A DNA stretch of 35,665 bases from Aureobasidium sp. EXF-3400 (GCA_024195585.1 SWBL01000437.1:1-35665); one strand, 5' to 3'. Positions 1-10,924 are shown, counted from the first letter of the stretch. The notes: a model not told the origin generated them from the letters alone. Made by a program: numbers and translations.

Positions 1-293
1 GTCACCCACCGTAGTACTAATCTGCCGTTCAACTGCTTATGTATGGCAGAGCGGACGGGATGCCCAGTTTTCAGCTGACTGTGGCCGTATGTGCTGGTTA
101 TGCTCTTAGATAGAATAATAAAGAGATGGTAAGCAAGAGAGCCACATCACGAGAGATGCAATCAACACAGAGTGGACTCTGTGCCCAGAATTGATACACA
201 ACACAGAACCAAAGACAAGACTTCGAAGACGAATTGTTGTTGAATATTATACTATGCTGCTATCAGCCGTACATCCTCCACCCTTACTCTCCA
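1..293. other. left-edge intergenic, nothing recognised
   Basis: No supportable gene. Short open stretches run to the window edge but show no family resemblance. The right part is the presumed 3' untranslated region of the minus-strand oxygenase gene that ends at 294. Confidence 0.5.
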
Positions 294-3200
294 TCACTCA
301 TCATACTCCAAAGTCAACGTAGTAGGAATCGGCGACTCCTTCGAACTAGAATCGAGATACTGTCTCATCTTCACCCCAGCTACCTCATGCTCAACAATCG
401 AAAACTGCCCAGCCCTCCCCTTCGCCCTCCTCAAATTCTTCAACTTGAAAACTTCCTTGAGTGTAGCAGCCAATGATACACCCACCAACCTTGCACCAAA
501 ACAGAAGTGTAGTCCATGACCAAGAAGAACGTATGCATTGAATGGACGATGGGGATCTAGTTTTTCGGGGTTGGGGAATGCGATGGGGTCCATGGAGGCT
601 TTGGATGTTGCGATTAGGATGGTTTGGTTGGCTTTGATGTGGATGGGGCCGCGGGCGCCGTCGTTGATGGTGACGTCTTGGGATGCCACGCGAGGGAGTC
701 CAGGGACTACGCCTGCGTGGCGCATGCCTTCGTAGACGAAACCTTGAAGTTCGCGCTCTGATGCGGCATCATCTCTATGAGCGAGTTCGACGATGCGGTC
801 TTTGTAGACTTCGTAGCCGGGGCTGAGGAATATATCGATGAGGAGAGAGGCTTGTTGTGTTATGTTTCCTGCAACTGGAGCGCCCATGCCGATGCAGTCA
901 CCGACTAGGTCGCCGATGGGTAGTTTTGTTGCGTTTAAGGCGTGGTAGATGCGATCTGCGTCTGGGCCAACTTCGTAGGCGGAGCCTTTGGCTAGCCAAT
1001 CCACGACAGTCTCCTTGACACCTTGTTGGGTCTCGAGATGAGCTTGTAGGATCTTGCGTAAGACTGGTGCAACCTTCATGGCCCCTTCCCGGAGTGTTGT
1101 CTCGACAAGAGGTTGAATGTTGAAGCTCTGGTACATGAACAGCACCAAGTAGATGCCGAAGAGCTCCGGAACCGACAGCATACCTCGGGGATTCTCTGCA
1201 GTCTTGAGTGGTATGGCAAAACGAGATGCCAACCAGAGAATAGGCGTGACATTGGTGACATCTCGGACGATGTCGATGGACCGTCTAGTCCCTTGGTACT
1301 TAAGCGAGCTCTTCGAGATGAGTTGTGCGACATTCGTGCGGAAGAATTTTGTAACGTTCGCTTCAAAGTTCTCTTCAAAGAAAACCTTATGAAGAATCTT
1401 AGATCTGTCATCGTGTTTCTTCTGTTGATCCCATCCGATCATGAAGTCATGACCATCTGTACATTGTCTGATAGCCGCCTGATACATGACACGGAAGTTC
1501 TCGCGATCTTCAAATAGCTTCTTACAACCTTCTTGTGTATGGACAGAGACGATGGCTCTGTCACTTCGTGGCCTAGTGAGATCGTACTTATCGACCACTC
1601 CGTTGCCCTTGAGGATGCCTGCAGCAGCTTTGGGTGTGTAGAATGGCAACAGAGCGTATGAAGATGTGCCAGCGAACGCATTGGGTAGTCCGGAGAGAAG
1701 CAATTGCGGAAGCATACCTCCATAAGCTCCTGGAGGGGAAGTGCTGAGTTTAGTCACGCCCCAATTTGTCAGAGTTGAGCTGTTGAAATCATAAGAGAGG
1801 AAACGATCTCCTCTGACCAGCGCGACGGCGTCGTCAAGGATACCACGACCAGTTGTCTGACCTGGGCATACACCACTGCCGGCCATAGGAGGCTTGGTGA
1901 CCTCAGCCATGAGTCCTGGGTACAACTCAAGGTTGTCAATGTGGCCGTAAAGAAGCTCTGCAGCTCTGGCAGTCTCTTTGTCAGGATTCCACTCTTCAAA
2001 GCTCGAGTATGCCTTCAGGTTTAGGTAACGGCGAAATCTGAAACAAATTAGCCTCTTTATCATGTAGCGAGTGAATGACTTACTCGTTCATTGTGCAGAC
2101 TTGGAACTTGTCACGAGCCTGAAGCATTCCCATGATATCGACCATCTTGAGACTGGCAGGCGTACCGTGTGCACCGAAGGCATGTGCTGGAGACTCAATG
2201 CAGTCCTTGATAATTTCTGCGAGATCAACGTCGTCGAATTTGCCATCTGATTGTCTCTTGATGCCTCCGAACGTCCACTCTCTAGGCAGAGAGTCCTTCA
2301 GCTTATGACCCTCAGTCATGAGAACCTTTTTGAACATTTCTGGCGTCACATCGTCGATTGAGTCAAGTTCAGGAAGGTTCTTCTTTAGCAGATCTTCCAT
2401 CCACTTTGCGTCAGCTGCACTCAGAGCCGCATGCCAATGGTAGAGGACGGCGAACTCGACTGAGACAACGTTTCCAGTACCACGCTCAACTCGCGAGCCA
2501 GCTTGCTTGATCTCAGCACCTAGATCTAGAGACCATTCCGAATTGGCTCTTGGAGTGTTCAAGATGGCTGCGACATAGTCTTTGAGAACGACCGTTGCAA
2601 AGAAACCGACGTTGATATTTCGAGCAAGCTGGAAGATGTCTTCATCTTGTCTGTATCATTGTCAGTGCTGTTTAGCCGGATGAACAGATCAAAGTTGACT
2701 TACTCAATTCTCTTTTCTTCATCCAACGTTTCCCAGTCTTTGTATTTGCCTTCCTCGTTAATAGAGAGCAATGAGTGTGCAATACTGTTGTGATTCCTGG
2801 AGAACATGACCAAGACTGCGATAACTCCCGGCGGCATCATCATAATTCTTTCAGAGGCGATCGAGTCTGGGAAGATTGTTCCATTCTCATAAGTGCGTAC
2901 GCGCTTTTGCTCGACTCCTGTGTTTCCATATAAGGTACTCAGGTCGACATAGCTGGATGTTTCGTTGATCCAAGGGTCTGTTCGAGAAGTTTGGAAGCAT
3001 TCGTGAATGACAATAGTAGCGAAAGAGAAGAACAATCTGTTCAGGCCAGAAGGATGCTCACGGAATGGCCCCTTTCTCTTGAGAAGTTGTTCGTAGACAA
3101 GTTCGGGATCAGGAAGGTTAGGTCCTTTCGGTCTGAGGGGAGGAACGCTTCGACTGTAGGGAGTTCCAGCCTTGCCCATCTCAGGGTTCCAAGGGTTGTT

Positions 3201-3584
3201 GTTGCCACCATCGTGTCTTCTGTATCTGGCAGTGGGTCCAGCGAGGGTCACCGGTGGGTGAGGTAGGTCGTTGTACAGTATCTTGATAAACCCCTCCGAT
3301 ACTGTTGCGGAAAGTCCACTGTTCGGTGGTGCGGACTGGAGTGCAGCCACACCGTGTTCCAGTAACAGATCTTTGTCGTCCATTGGCTCACCGGATGCAA
3401 TGGTGGTTAAGCCTTGAGCCACGGTCTTCATGTTCTTCACACCCATATGTGTTATATCATGAATGAGCGAGGTCTTCTCATTTAGAGGAGCGAGTTCTGC
3501 CTCGCCATCTGTCTTGCGGTCTGGAGCAGTAGAGGGCTTTCTCCTGATCGAGCCGATCAATGTCTTCAGTTGACCGACCGCCAT
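294..3584 (-). CDS. ppoA: psi-factor-producing oxygenase (linoleate 8R-dioxygenase / diol synthase)
   Basis: Bifunctional oxylipin enzyme: an N-terminal haem peroxidase-like domain adds O2 to linoleate or oleate and a C-terminal P450 domain isomerises the hydroperoxide to a diol. In fungi the products (psi factors) balance sexual and asexual development. Three exons, 3584-2704, 2650-2084 and 2037-294, with introns of 53 and 46 bases, give 1063 aa, the usual family length. Visible residues are distal His194 (IVIHECF), Tyr364 and proximal His367 (YHWH), the isomerase motif N874-x-x-Q877, ExxR at 919-922 and haem-thiolate Cys995 (GHGLHFCFG). All sit about 8-13 residues before my recollection of the PpoA positions. 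Some Ppo paralogues lack the P450 cysteine; this one keeps it, so both activities are expected. Choosing PpoA over another paralogue is inference. Confidence 0.96.
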
Positions 3585-5027
3585 GATTGTATGTTGGAAT
3601 TCGTGAGTGGTGTATCGGGATTTGATTCAGGAACAAGGAGAAAAGAGCTGCTCAGAGAGCTTTTCGTATGGGGAGAGCGGACATGCTTGCTGACATATCG
3701 CAGTCCATTTAATTCTTGTCTCGTAGCGATTTTCAGCTACCATCTACTAGCTTCACAAATGGCATGTGAGCGCGCCCCATAACCACATGTTTCCCAGACA
3801 TGTAGAGATCAGCGAAACGTTAGTGCATATCGTCCCCTCGTATCTCACCACATTCTCGCATGACGATGGTTGACTGAAGCCCGTGTCCGATAATTGGTCG
3901 AAGCCATGTCGTGCTATGTCTCGTGCAGGGGTAGATGCTTGTTGAGGAGGAGATACCATATTGATCGACAACACCAGACGATATCTGGTAGAATAGGCTC
4001 AGCTAACGACTCGCAGCGCAATCACATGAAGTCAATGCCATGGTGCCGTATCGACGGTGCAATCTCAAGTACCCAAGACCATCTGGTGTCGGCGCGATAG
4101 TCGTAGGATCTGCAGACCAATTATGACTGGTTAGTTGGTGATCAGACAGAATGGCGTTCCCGCTACTGAACATGCATATACCAATGAGGGACAGTGAGGC
4201 TGATCAATGTCCTGTAGAAGTTGATACTTGATGGGAAAAAGTCGTGCACGTGCCAGCTCAGCTCCAAAGTGGTCGCGGCACGCCAGATGTACATCAAATA
4301 CAGTCAATCTTCCACAACGCTCGCGCATGAAGCCATCTGACTAACAGTCATAGTCAGATCCGTGAACATCGTTCCTGCACCTTGATCATCAGTTTTTTTC
4401 ATTGGCATGATACAGCATACCGTCTTGTTGGCCTTAAGGGCGTAAGGGCAAAGCTTGCCAATAGCAGGAGCGAATTGGAAGAGTGCTGGCTTGTGGCAGT
4501 GATTCACGACGTCGTCCCGTCAGCCTGTGAGATCCATTCAGCTGATACCTACTTCCTATACACAGATACTCAGCAGCCGATTGGCTCTCACCACGTATTC
4601 TAGACGCCTGTCACGACAATATTCGATGATGATTCTGCAGTACAACCAAGCCAAGCTCGTGAGGCTCCCAATCAGGCAAACGCACCAGCGTGTATCGTGT
4701 ATTACGCCGATCTCATACCATGTGGGTCGAGGAGATCGCGCTCAACGGTCAGTCAAGGATGTTTGGTAAAGCGGATCGGGACGTGACCATTATCTTGGAT
4801 AAACGCTCGAGATCTACAACGCCAGACTGTATTTGTTCGGAGCACAGATTTATTGATGATTGACAGTGTGTGGTAGAGATATCACCTAGGTCATGAGATG
4901 GTGGAAATATACGGTATGGGTCGATGCCCCCCATCTATGAATATCTGAACCCAGACGCGAGCTCTGTCTGCTCCTCACAACAGCTACAATTGGTCGAGTC
5001 ACCATTTCCACTGAACATTCAGTAACC
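3585..5027. promoter_or_regulatory. 1.44-kb divergent intergenic region, ppo / DUF2235
   Basis: Separates the starts of two divergent genes, so it should hold both promoters. Only short open frames without family resemblance are present, several overlapping on opposite strands. No defined operator could be recognised. The length is typical for a developmentally regulated fungal promoter, but that is inference. Confidence 0.4.
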
Positions 5028-6635
5028 ATGGACCGACGCTCCTCATATCCTATGCAAACGGCGCCCATTCCGTCGTCAATCCCAGCCATAACTCCAGAAC
5101 GCTCCGCACATGCGACAAGCACACCTCAACTGCCCAGATTTGTTCACGCCACGGCAGATGGAGAGATTCCGGGAGGTCGTACCCTGATAATCTGTCTGGA
5201 TGGCACTGGCGACAAGTTCGATGGCGATAACAGCAACATCGTACACCTCGTCAGCTGTCTCAAGAAAGATGATCCACGACAGATCACCTACTACCAAACT
5301 GGCATTGGAACATACAACAGCGGTGGTCTGAGTGATGGCATCGCTGCTGCTATTGACATGGCAATTGGCAGTGGTCTCGGTGTCCATGTGAGAGATGCCT
5401 ATCGCTTTCTCATGCAAACCTACCGCGAAGGCGACAGAATCTGCCTCTTTGGTTTCTCCAGAGGAGCCTACACAGCCCGATGTCTAGCTGGCATGCTCCA
5501 CAAAGTTGGGCTCTTGCCAGCACATAATGTAGCTCAGATCCCATTCGCATACAAGTTCTACAAAGACGACACCCAAAAGGGCTGGGACATGAGCTCTGAC
5601 TTCAAAAGGACTTTCTGCATCGACATCAATGTCCACTTTGTGGGTGTGTTTGACAGCGTGGCCAGTGTTGGTTTGATACCGAGAAAACTGCCTTTGAGTA
5701 GTACGCCAACCAACAAACCAAGCTACTTCAGACATGCCATGGCCTTGGACGAGCGCAGATCCAAGTTCAAGATCTGTCGCTATCAACAAAAAGACCACAC
5801 CGATCCCAACTCCAAATGGGTCACCAAAGCAGCAATTCAAGACCCTCTTGAGGAACCTCGCCAGCGACTCGAATCAACCAGCACTGCAAACACTTACACC
5901 AACCAGTCCAGTAATCTCGAGAAAACAAGACAAAACTCGGACGCCGGGAAGCCTGTCCGCGAAGTCGACTGCCTCGAAGTCTGGTTCTCAGGCTGTCACG
6001 CCGACATAGGCGGCGGCGCAGTCGCAAACGAACAACGCCACAAACCCTCTCAAATCCCTTTACGGTGGATGATACGCCAAACCTTCGAATGCAACACCGG
6101 TATAATTTTCCACACTCACCGTCTCGCTGAGGAAGGAGTCGATGTACATATGCTATACCCGATCTACCGCCCTCTCGAAAAACCAACTGTGGGTCCTTCG
6201 CCAAATACAATGGAAAGATACCATCGAGGCGCTTTGGCACCTCTATCTCGTCGCTCTACTCTTTTGGAAGCCGCAGATGAGAAATCTGAGCTGTATACTC
6301 TGAATCTCTATCAAGATGCTGAAAAGCAAAAGATTGCCGATCACTGGATGCCGGAACAAATCGAAGATTACTTTGATGCAATCGCACCGTTTAATGATCA
6401 ACTCGTACAAGCCAAATTCTGGTGGATATTAGAGGTGTGGCCTATTAAAGTCAGGATACAGAATAAAGATGACGATGCTTGGGTCAAGAAAGTGAGGATG
6501 AATTTGGGGAGGTATAGGGTTGTGCAGGAGGCAGAACCGAATTTGCATTGGACGGTGGAGCAGAGGATGTTGGAGACTGGGTATAAGCCGCAAGTTAGGA
6601 TGGGGAGGAATGCGGCTTGGAGGTTTGTGGTTTGA
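5028..6635 (+). CDS. DUF2235 (Tle1-like) alpha/beta hydrolase
   Basis: 535 aa, single exon. The start ATG lies in a good fungal context (AACCATGG). The protein opens with a Pro/Ser-rich leader of about 45 residues, then the DUF2235 fold: RTLIICLDGTGDKFDG (51-66), the nucleophile elbow GFSRGAYTAR with Ser144, a VGVFDSVASVG strand with Asp209, and SGCHADIGGG with His324. These fit a Ser-Asp-His triad of the type in Tle1 phospholipase effectors of bacterial type VI secretion; fungal members are mostly uncharacterised. A low-complexity Thr/Ser/Gln stretch (about 280-305) interrupts the catalytic domain. No signal peptide or membrane segment is evident, so a cytosolic hydrolase is likely. The substrate is unknown; lipid esters are a guess from the family. 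It converges on the gene at 6871-7866 with 235 bases between stops. Confidence 0.92.
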   Translation: MDRRSSYPMQTAPIPSSIPAITPERSAHATSTPQLPRFVHATADGEIPGGRTLIICLDGTGDKFDGDNSNIVHLVSCLKKDDPRQITYYQTGIGTYNSGGLSDGIAAAIDMAIGSGLGVHVRDAYRFLMQTYREGDRICLFGFSRGAYTARCLAGMLHKVGLLPAHNVAQIPFAYKFYKDDTQKGWDMSSDFKRTFCIDINVHFVGVFDSVASVGLIPRKLPLSSTPTNKPSYFRHAMALDERRSKFKICRYQQKDHTDPNSKWVTKAAIQDPLEEPRQRLESTSTANTYTNQSSNLEKTRQNSDAGKPVREVDCLEVWFSGCHADIGGGAVANEQRHKPSQIPLRWMIRQTFECNTGIIFHTHRLAEEGVDVHMLYPIYRPLEKPTVGPSPNTMERYHRGALAPLSRRSTLLEAADEKSELYTLNLYQDAEKQKIADHWMPEQIEDYFDAIAPFNDQLVQAKFWWILEVWPIKVRIQNKDDDAWVKKVRMNLGRYRVVQEAEPNLHWTVEQRMLETGYKPQVRMGRNAAWRFVV

Positions 6636-6870
6636 GTTCTTTTTCTTTCGTGGTATGGATCTCATTTGTTAGACTGGAAAACGATTCTGTGCTATCTTCT
6701 TGTTTCATAAGTCATCCAATTTACTTGTTCCGTGGAGTGTCTGAGTCTCGTATGCGTATGCAAGTTGGTCTTTGTCTCCCTCAACTCTCTATGATCTTTG
6801 CTACCGTTTAGAAAGGACTGTGCATTCTGATAGCTCTATTGCCACCTGTATTCTGTTGTGAGAGCGGGTC

Positions 6871-7866
6871 TCATTTTATCATTTGTTCGAGTGCATAAGC
6901 TTGTTGTAGCATATGTCGGTGCTCCTCAACGATGCTGCCACCGGTATGCATAGACTTCAGCCTCTTTTCGATGCCAGATGAACTTTTGACACCACGCATA
7001 TCCCCATTCCACATCGAGCGAACGACCACGGTGCAGTAGAGATAGTCGTCCCCTTCTAGCGCCAATGTGTGATGTTTACGCATAGTACGGCGTGTCCTGA
7101 CAACTTTTTCGATACCATCCTTGGTGTACTGTTCAAGACGCCCTCCCATCTTACACCATGCAGAGTTCATCTGTGTAGATAGTGGCGCAAGCTCTGTAGG
7201 TGCGGGTGAACTGATTGATTTGCGAACATCGGCTTTCAAGCGAGCAAGAGGCTGGACGACTCTGAAAGTTCGACAGAGATTGCGACAGGAGCGCATAAGT
7301 TCTGGAAATGAACTCGAGGTACAAACTCCGACGTGGTACCCGAAACCACGCAAGTTCGGCAATTGAGTGGTAACAAGGTCAACGAGGAATCTCATATCCT
7401 TGGGAGACATGGCGGCAGTTTCGTCTTTGATGACTAGAGAGTGGAGCATGGTGAGGGCTGTGGGACAGTGGTGCTCGAGATAGCGACTGAGAGGTGTGAA
7501 AGCAGGCACAGCTCTGGCAGCAAGTGGCAGCTGAGGGAACGATAAAGTCAGATCAGTGCTGTTGTAGATGGTCTGGCTCGCTTCCATATAGAACGTCTTG
7601 TTGGTTCTGGCCAGAGACATCAAGTCGGTGAAGTCCAGATGGTGCAGGGTTGACGGCAAGACGTCAACATGACAAGGGTGAGCGGAGTGTCCTTCTTTGT
7701 GCGGTGCCTCGGCTTGATCGCAACGAGCGCGATCCCATGTTGATTTGTTGCTGTCGGAAGGATCGAGTGCAAAGGTGATGCGTAGTCCGTCCCGAACAGG
7801 ATCGATTAGCAGAAGTCGATAGATCTCTAGTCGAACCTCTGGGGGCAGATCGGAGAGACGAGCCAT
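6871..7866 (-). CDS. 2EXR/F-box-like domain protein
   Basis: 331 aa, single exon. The N-terminus carries LPPEVRLEIYRLLL (residues 7-20), the hallmark of the 2EXR or F-box-like domain common in Pezizomycotina. A second typical element follows near 130: SLARTNKTFYMEASQTIYNS, the stretch where old transcripts or offspring of large F-box-like families align. No C-terminal repeat, transmembrane segment or catalytic motif is recognised. A role as a substrate adaptor of an SCF ubiquitin ligase is possible, but 2EXR proteins have no firm assigned function. Its start is 740 bases from the divergent LETM1-like gene. Confidence 0.75.
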   Translation of the reverse strand: MARLSDLPPEVRLEIYRLLLIDPVRDGLRITFALDPSDSNKSTWDRARCDQAEAPHKEGHSAHPCHVDVLPSTLHHLDFTDLMSLARTNKTFYMEASQTIYNSTDLTLSFPQLPLAARAVPAFTPLSRYLEHHCPTALTMLHSLVIKDETAAMSPKDMRFLVDLVTTQLPNLRGFGYHVGVCTSSSFPELMRSCRNLCRTFRVVQPLARLKADVRKSISSPAPTELAPLSTQMNSAWCKMGGRLEQYTKDGIEKVVRTRRTMRKHHTLALEGDDYLYCTVVVRSMWNGDMRGVKSSSGIEKRLKSMHTGGSIVEEHRHMLQQAYALEQMIK

Positions 7867-8605
7867 GTTAGATGTTCGGTGGTGTTCTGATCACGGTGAT
7901 GTAAAGGAGTTGATGTAAGAGAGTGGAAGGAGGTTGAAACGGATTAATCAGATCGGAGAAGCAGAGGACGTGTGAAGTTGAAGGCTAGGTAAAGTGAAGT
8001 CAACTTGGGGTGAAGAGATGAGAAGCAGAATTGCCTCGTTTTTCAAGTGAGTGGACTATGTTTTTTGACAAGAGAAGAACCCACAGTCTCAGTATTGGTC
8101 ACGACTTAGGTATCAAAATTACTGTGATAATAACTATCGAAATGCACAGTTCTTTCGAGAGGGTAGTAAAGTCCATAGAGAATCGATAACATCACGACTC
8201 TCAGTGGATACTTCCTGTCTGGTAACCGAACTGTGCATTTCTACAGCTGTCGGCGGTGACATATCCTTGCACATAGGGAGATGGAAGAGGTCAAGTCAAA
8301 TTCCTCCACTGAAGAGACGCGGCCGGACGGAGGAAATTTGGACAAGTTCTATGCATCGGGCTGCTATACGACGATGTCATGGTTACGATGACAGTGAGAA
8401 GAGATATATCGTGATGTTGACCAGAAGTTTAGCATGCCAGCTGCATGCGAACACGAGGAAGCTGAATTATTTAGCATTTTCCTTCCTTTATTTTGCCTAG
8501 TGACGTATCGATTGCGCCGAATTGATGCGACGCGGGTCACTGAAACACGACTTTAACAAGCCTCGCCCTTGCCCTTCTGGCAGTAATTGACCAACCACCA
8601 ATGCA
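7867..8605. promoter_or_regulatory. divergent promoter region with inverted repeat
   Basis: Lies between the start of the 2EXR-like gene (minus) and the LETM1-like gene (plus). A 98-codon open frame at 8204-8500 shows no family resemblance and is not called. The region holds a perfect 14-base inverted repeat (8139-8152 and 8228-8241), listed separately. A TGACGTAT element resembling a CRE/bZIP half-site sits near 8501. Confidence 0.4.
8139..8241. repeat. perfect 14-bp inverted repeat with 75-bp spacer
   Basis: GAAATGCACAGTTC at 8139-8152 is the exact reverse complement of GAACTGTGCATTTC at 8228-8241. Within the spacer, AAAGTCCA and TGGATACTT are weaker partner segments, suggesting an imperfect larger fold. 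It could be the ends of a decayed miniature transposon, a transcribed hairpin, or chance. No target-site duplication is obvious. Confidence 0.5.
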
Positions 8606-9854
8606 ATGACAAGCACAATTCAAGCCCCTCGAAGGGCCACTGCTCTGATCTTTTCAGTCCAACAACAATCCTTCCGTCCGCTCTCCCACCGCCACCACAT
8701 CCTCAGCGCCAGCAACATAAAATCATACTCGACCCAACCGCCTTCCGAGAATGTAGACAAAAAGACCAAAGACCTGCCGCCCAAGGAACCCTCCCAACCA
8801 GATGAAGACGGCATCAATGGCCCCATCTCTACCCTCCCACCTCCTCTCAACTTCCCCGAGAAAGGCGACAGCTCAGCCCCAGTCCACCTCTTTCGCATTG
8901 GCCGCGCATACGGAAAGTTCTACTGGGATGGAGTAAAAGCAACATGGGCGAACCACAAGCGCGCAAAGACTCTCAAGACACACATCGTTGCCTCGAACCG
9001 TGCCGCAGGTCTCCCAAACATTCCCAGGCCGCTGCTAGCACACCTCGAATTCTACTACGAGAACTCTGGCAAAGAGAAGATGACAAGGACAGACTTTCAG
9101 CTGCTCATGAGGGAGCAGTATGATTTTAGGAAGCTACCGCCGTTTGCCCTCATGGTTGCACTGTTCGGAGAGTGGTTACCACTCATTGTGCCATTCGTAC
9201 CATCTGCTGTCCCACGCACCTGCCGAATCCCCAACCAGATCGAGGATATGAGAAAGGGCGTTGAAGAGCGACGCAAGAATTCCTTCCGCGAAGGACTCAA
9301 GACGCCAAAGCCTTCAGAATCGAACGACGAAGCCATGCCTACTAGCCAAGCTGGAGGCAAGAAGGCACTACCCAGACTATACCATTCCATGCGTACCGCA
9401 CAACACATTGTCAAGATGGGCAAGCCGGAATCGATACACATCTCTCGCGTATTAGGCATTGGTGGTAGACTGTTCGACAAAATGGGTGTACACCACCCCT
9501 TGTTCGCCGTCAAGTTGATGAGGCATCTGGGATACCTGCACATTGACGACGAGCTGTTATTGCGGGACTGGATCTTGAGTCACTTGACATTGAGCACAGA
9601 AGAAACTCGCATAGCATGCGAGGAACGTGGTATCGATGTCGTTGGCAGAGGAGAGAGTGAAATGAAGGAGGACTTGGGCAAATGGCTCGAAGGCAGAAAG
9701 AGAGACAATGGCAACTACGGGGAAATTCTGAAGATGCTGTTTACAAGGTACGTCTTCTCTGTCCCCTGAGGTCATTCAAAATACTAATCATTCCGACAGA
9801 CCCAATGTCTGGGGTCAAGCCCGGATTGAGGCCCCTGAAACCACTAATAACTGA
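8606..9854 (+). CDS. mitochondrial LETM1-like (ribosome-binding domain) protein
   Basis: Two exons, 8606-9747 and 9800-9854; the 52-base intron has a TACTAATC branch site and ACAG acceptor. The 398-aa product starts with a presequence rich in Arg, Ser and Gln and without acidic residues for about 45 residues, typical of matrix import. A LETM1-type core follows: a basic helix (about 110-150), a membrane-like segment with PPFALMVALFGEWLPLIVPF, and a C-terminal helical part (HISRVLGIGGRLF and a region around HLTLSTEE). LETM1/Mdm38 family proteins sit in the inner membrane, bind mitochondrial ribosomes and affect K+/H+ exchange. This shorter member may be a paralogue rather than Mdm38 itself. Without the second exon the frame would stop inside the intron. 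A two-codon upstream ORF, ATG CAA TGA at 8601-8609, overlaps the start. Confidence 0.85.
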
Positions 9855-10295
9855 GCTCCTCTGATGGAAACAGCTCATCCTAGACGTGTACAACTATCCG
9901 TAAAGAAGCACATTGGTATGATATAGTCAATAACTTACGACGTTACCCAATGCTTGCTCGCAATACGTATGACACCTGTACTTCTCCTTCTTGAAGCCCG
10001 AATTCGAAGAATAGTTCTGATGGGTGTCTACGACTCTCTTGACCTATACGTGAGAGACTATGGGGCACGATGTGAAGATCATGCAGCTTATTGCTTCCAG
10101 ACAAGCTTGCCATTCGCTCCCACCCCTCACCGATTGCACCATATGTAAGCTGCAATGCACAGCTCCATGAACCCACTGACAAATCGAATCATTCCATCAA
10201 GCGCTACTCAATCCGCACACAAATACACGCCCATGCTCCTCGATCTGCTCCTTTACCCACACCCCTCATCTACCTACACCACCTATACCTCCACC
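9855..10295. other. intergenic
   Basis: Downstream of the LETM1-like gene and upstream of the Cys-rich frame. Overlapping short open frames on both strands lack recognisable similarity. No RNA gene or repeat is recognised. Confidence 0.4.
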
Positions 10296-10569
10296 ATGGA
10301 CAAAGCTCCCTACGCAAACACCATCTCCTGCCACATATGCATCCGTATGCGAGCAAGAAACCCCAAAAAGACACAACGAGCTCAAGACCCTCGGCCCCTG
10401 TCGTATATGCCGCCTCTGCGACCGAGACTTTTGCAAATCTCATGGAGACATTGCTACTGAAGTCTGTGAGATCAATCATGTTAGCTATTGCAAGAATCAT
10501 CCAGAGATGACTCATTTGTATCCGACTATTGAGGCTTGGGAGGATGCTGGGGTGTCTGATGGATCTTAG
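10296..10569 (+). pseudogene. small Cys-rich (zinc-binding-like) protein, frame interrupted
   Basis: An ATG in strong context (CACCATGG) opens a frame with a CHIC pair at residues 12-15, but that frame stops at about codon 55. The +1 frame carries the rest of what looks like one zinc-binding domain: GPCRICRLCDRDFCKSHG, then single Cys residues in VCE and YCK, ending at TAG 10567-10569. That frame has no ATG upstream before stops at 10168 and 10177. The two halves join in register if one base is dropped from the AAAAA run at 10365-10369, which would give 90 codons with C-x2-C ... C-x2-C-x2-C-x4-C. So this is either a real gene with an assembly or read indel, a recent pseudogene, or a gene using frameshifting. 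No family name is assigned. Confidence 0.45.
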
Positions 10570-10713
10570 TGATGGTGAGTGAGTGTGTGTTTTTCCGAGG
10601 GTGCTTTTTCCAGGAAGATAAGGTCTCTGGTATGTTGTCGAAGCCCTTCCCCGACCTCGCCGAACGAGACCACCTAGCTAATATATCCGCAGCATATTCT
10701 CGGTCCGCAATCT

Positions 10714-10876
10714 TGGTAACGTTCGAAGAGGGAAGGTAGGTTGTATGAAGGGGATGAGGCAGATGTCCTTATGAACCCACACGATTGTGCGGTCTGACGG
10801 CCAAGTTGCTTGGGTCGATAGGGACACCTGCCTCATTCCCTTATGCGGCATAACATCCCTCTATGTGCGTTAGTGA
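10714..10876. repeat. large imperfect inverted repeat (hairpin-forming)
   Basis: The best-paired parts are AAGGGGATGAGGCAGATGTCC (near 10748-10768) against the reverse complement of GGGACACCTGCCTCATTCCC (10820-10840), with about 2 mismatches in 21. Pairing continues outward, where GAGGGA at 10728 faces TCCCTC ending at 10861. It continues inward, where GAACCCA at about 10773 faces TGGGTC near 10811. The fold spans roughly 130-160 bases with a short apical loop around 10792. It resembles a MITE or a precursor-like structured RNA; nothing in the sequence decides between them. Confidence 0.55.
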
Positions 10877-10924
10877 GGGTGCGGGCTTGTTGTTCTGTTT
10901 TTCCTCCTATGTTCCTTTCCTTAC

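Noticed and set aside
1..80. Possible gene end at the left edge
   Set aside because: Only about 25 open codons and no similarity; chance openness is enough to explain it.
5076..6240. Several antisense open frames within the DUF2235 gene
   Set aside because: All overlap the intact hydrolase frame and have no domain signal.
8204..8500. 98-codon plus-strand frame
   Set aside because: No family resemblance, and it lies in a promoter region next to the inverted repeat.
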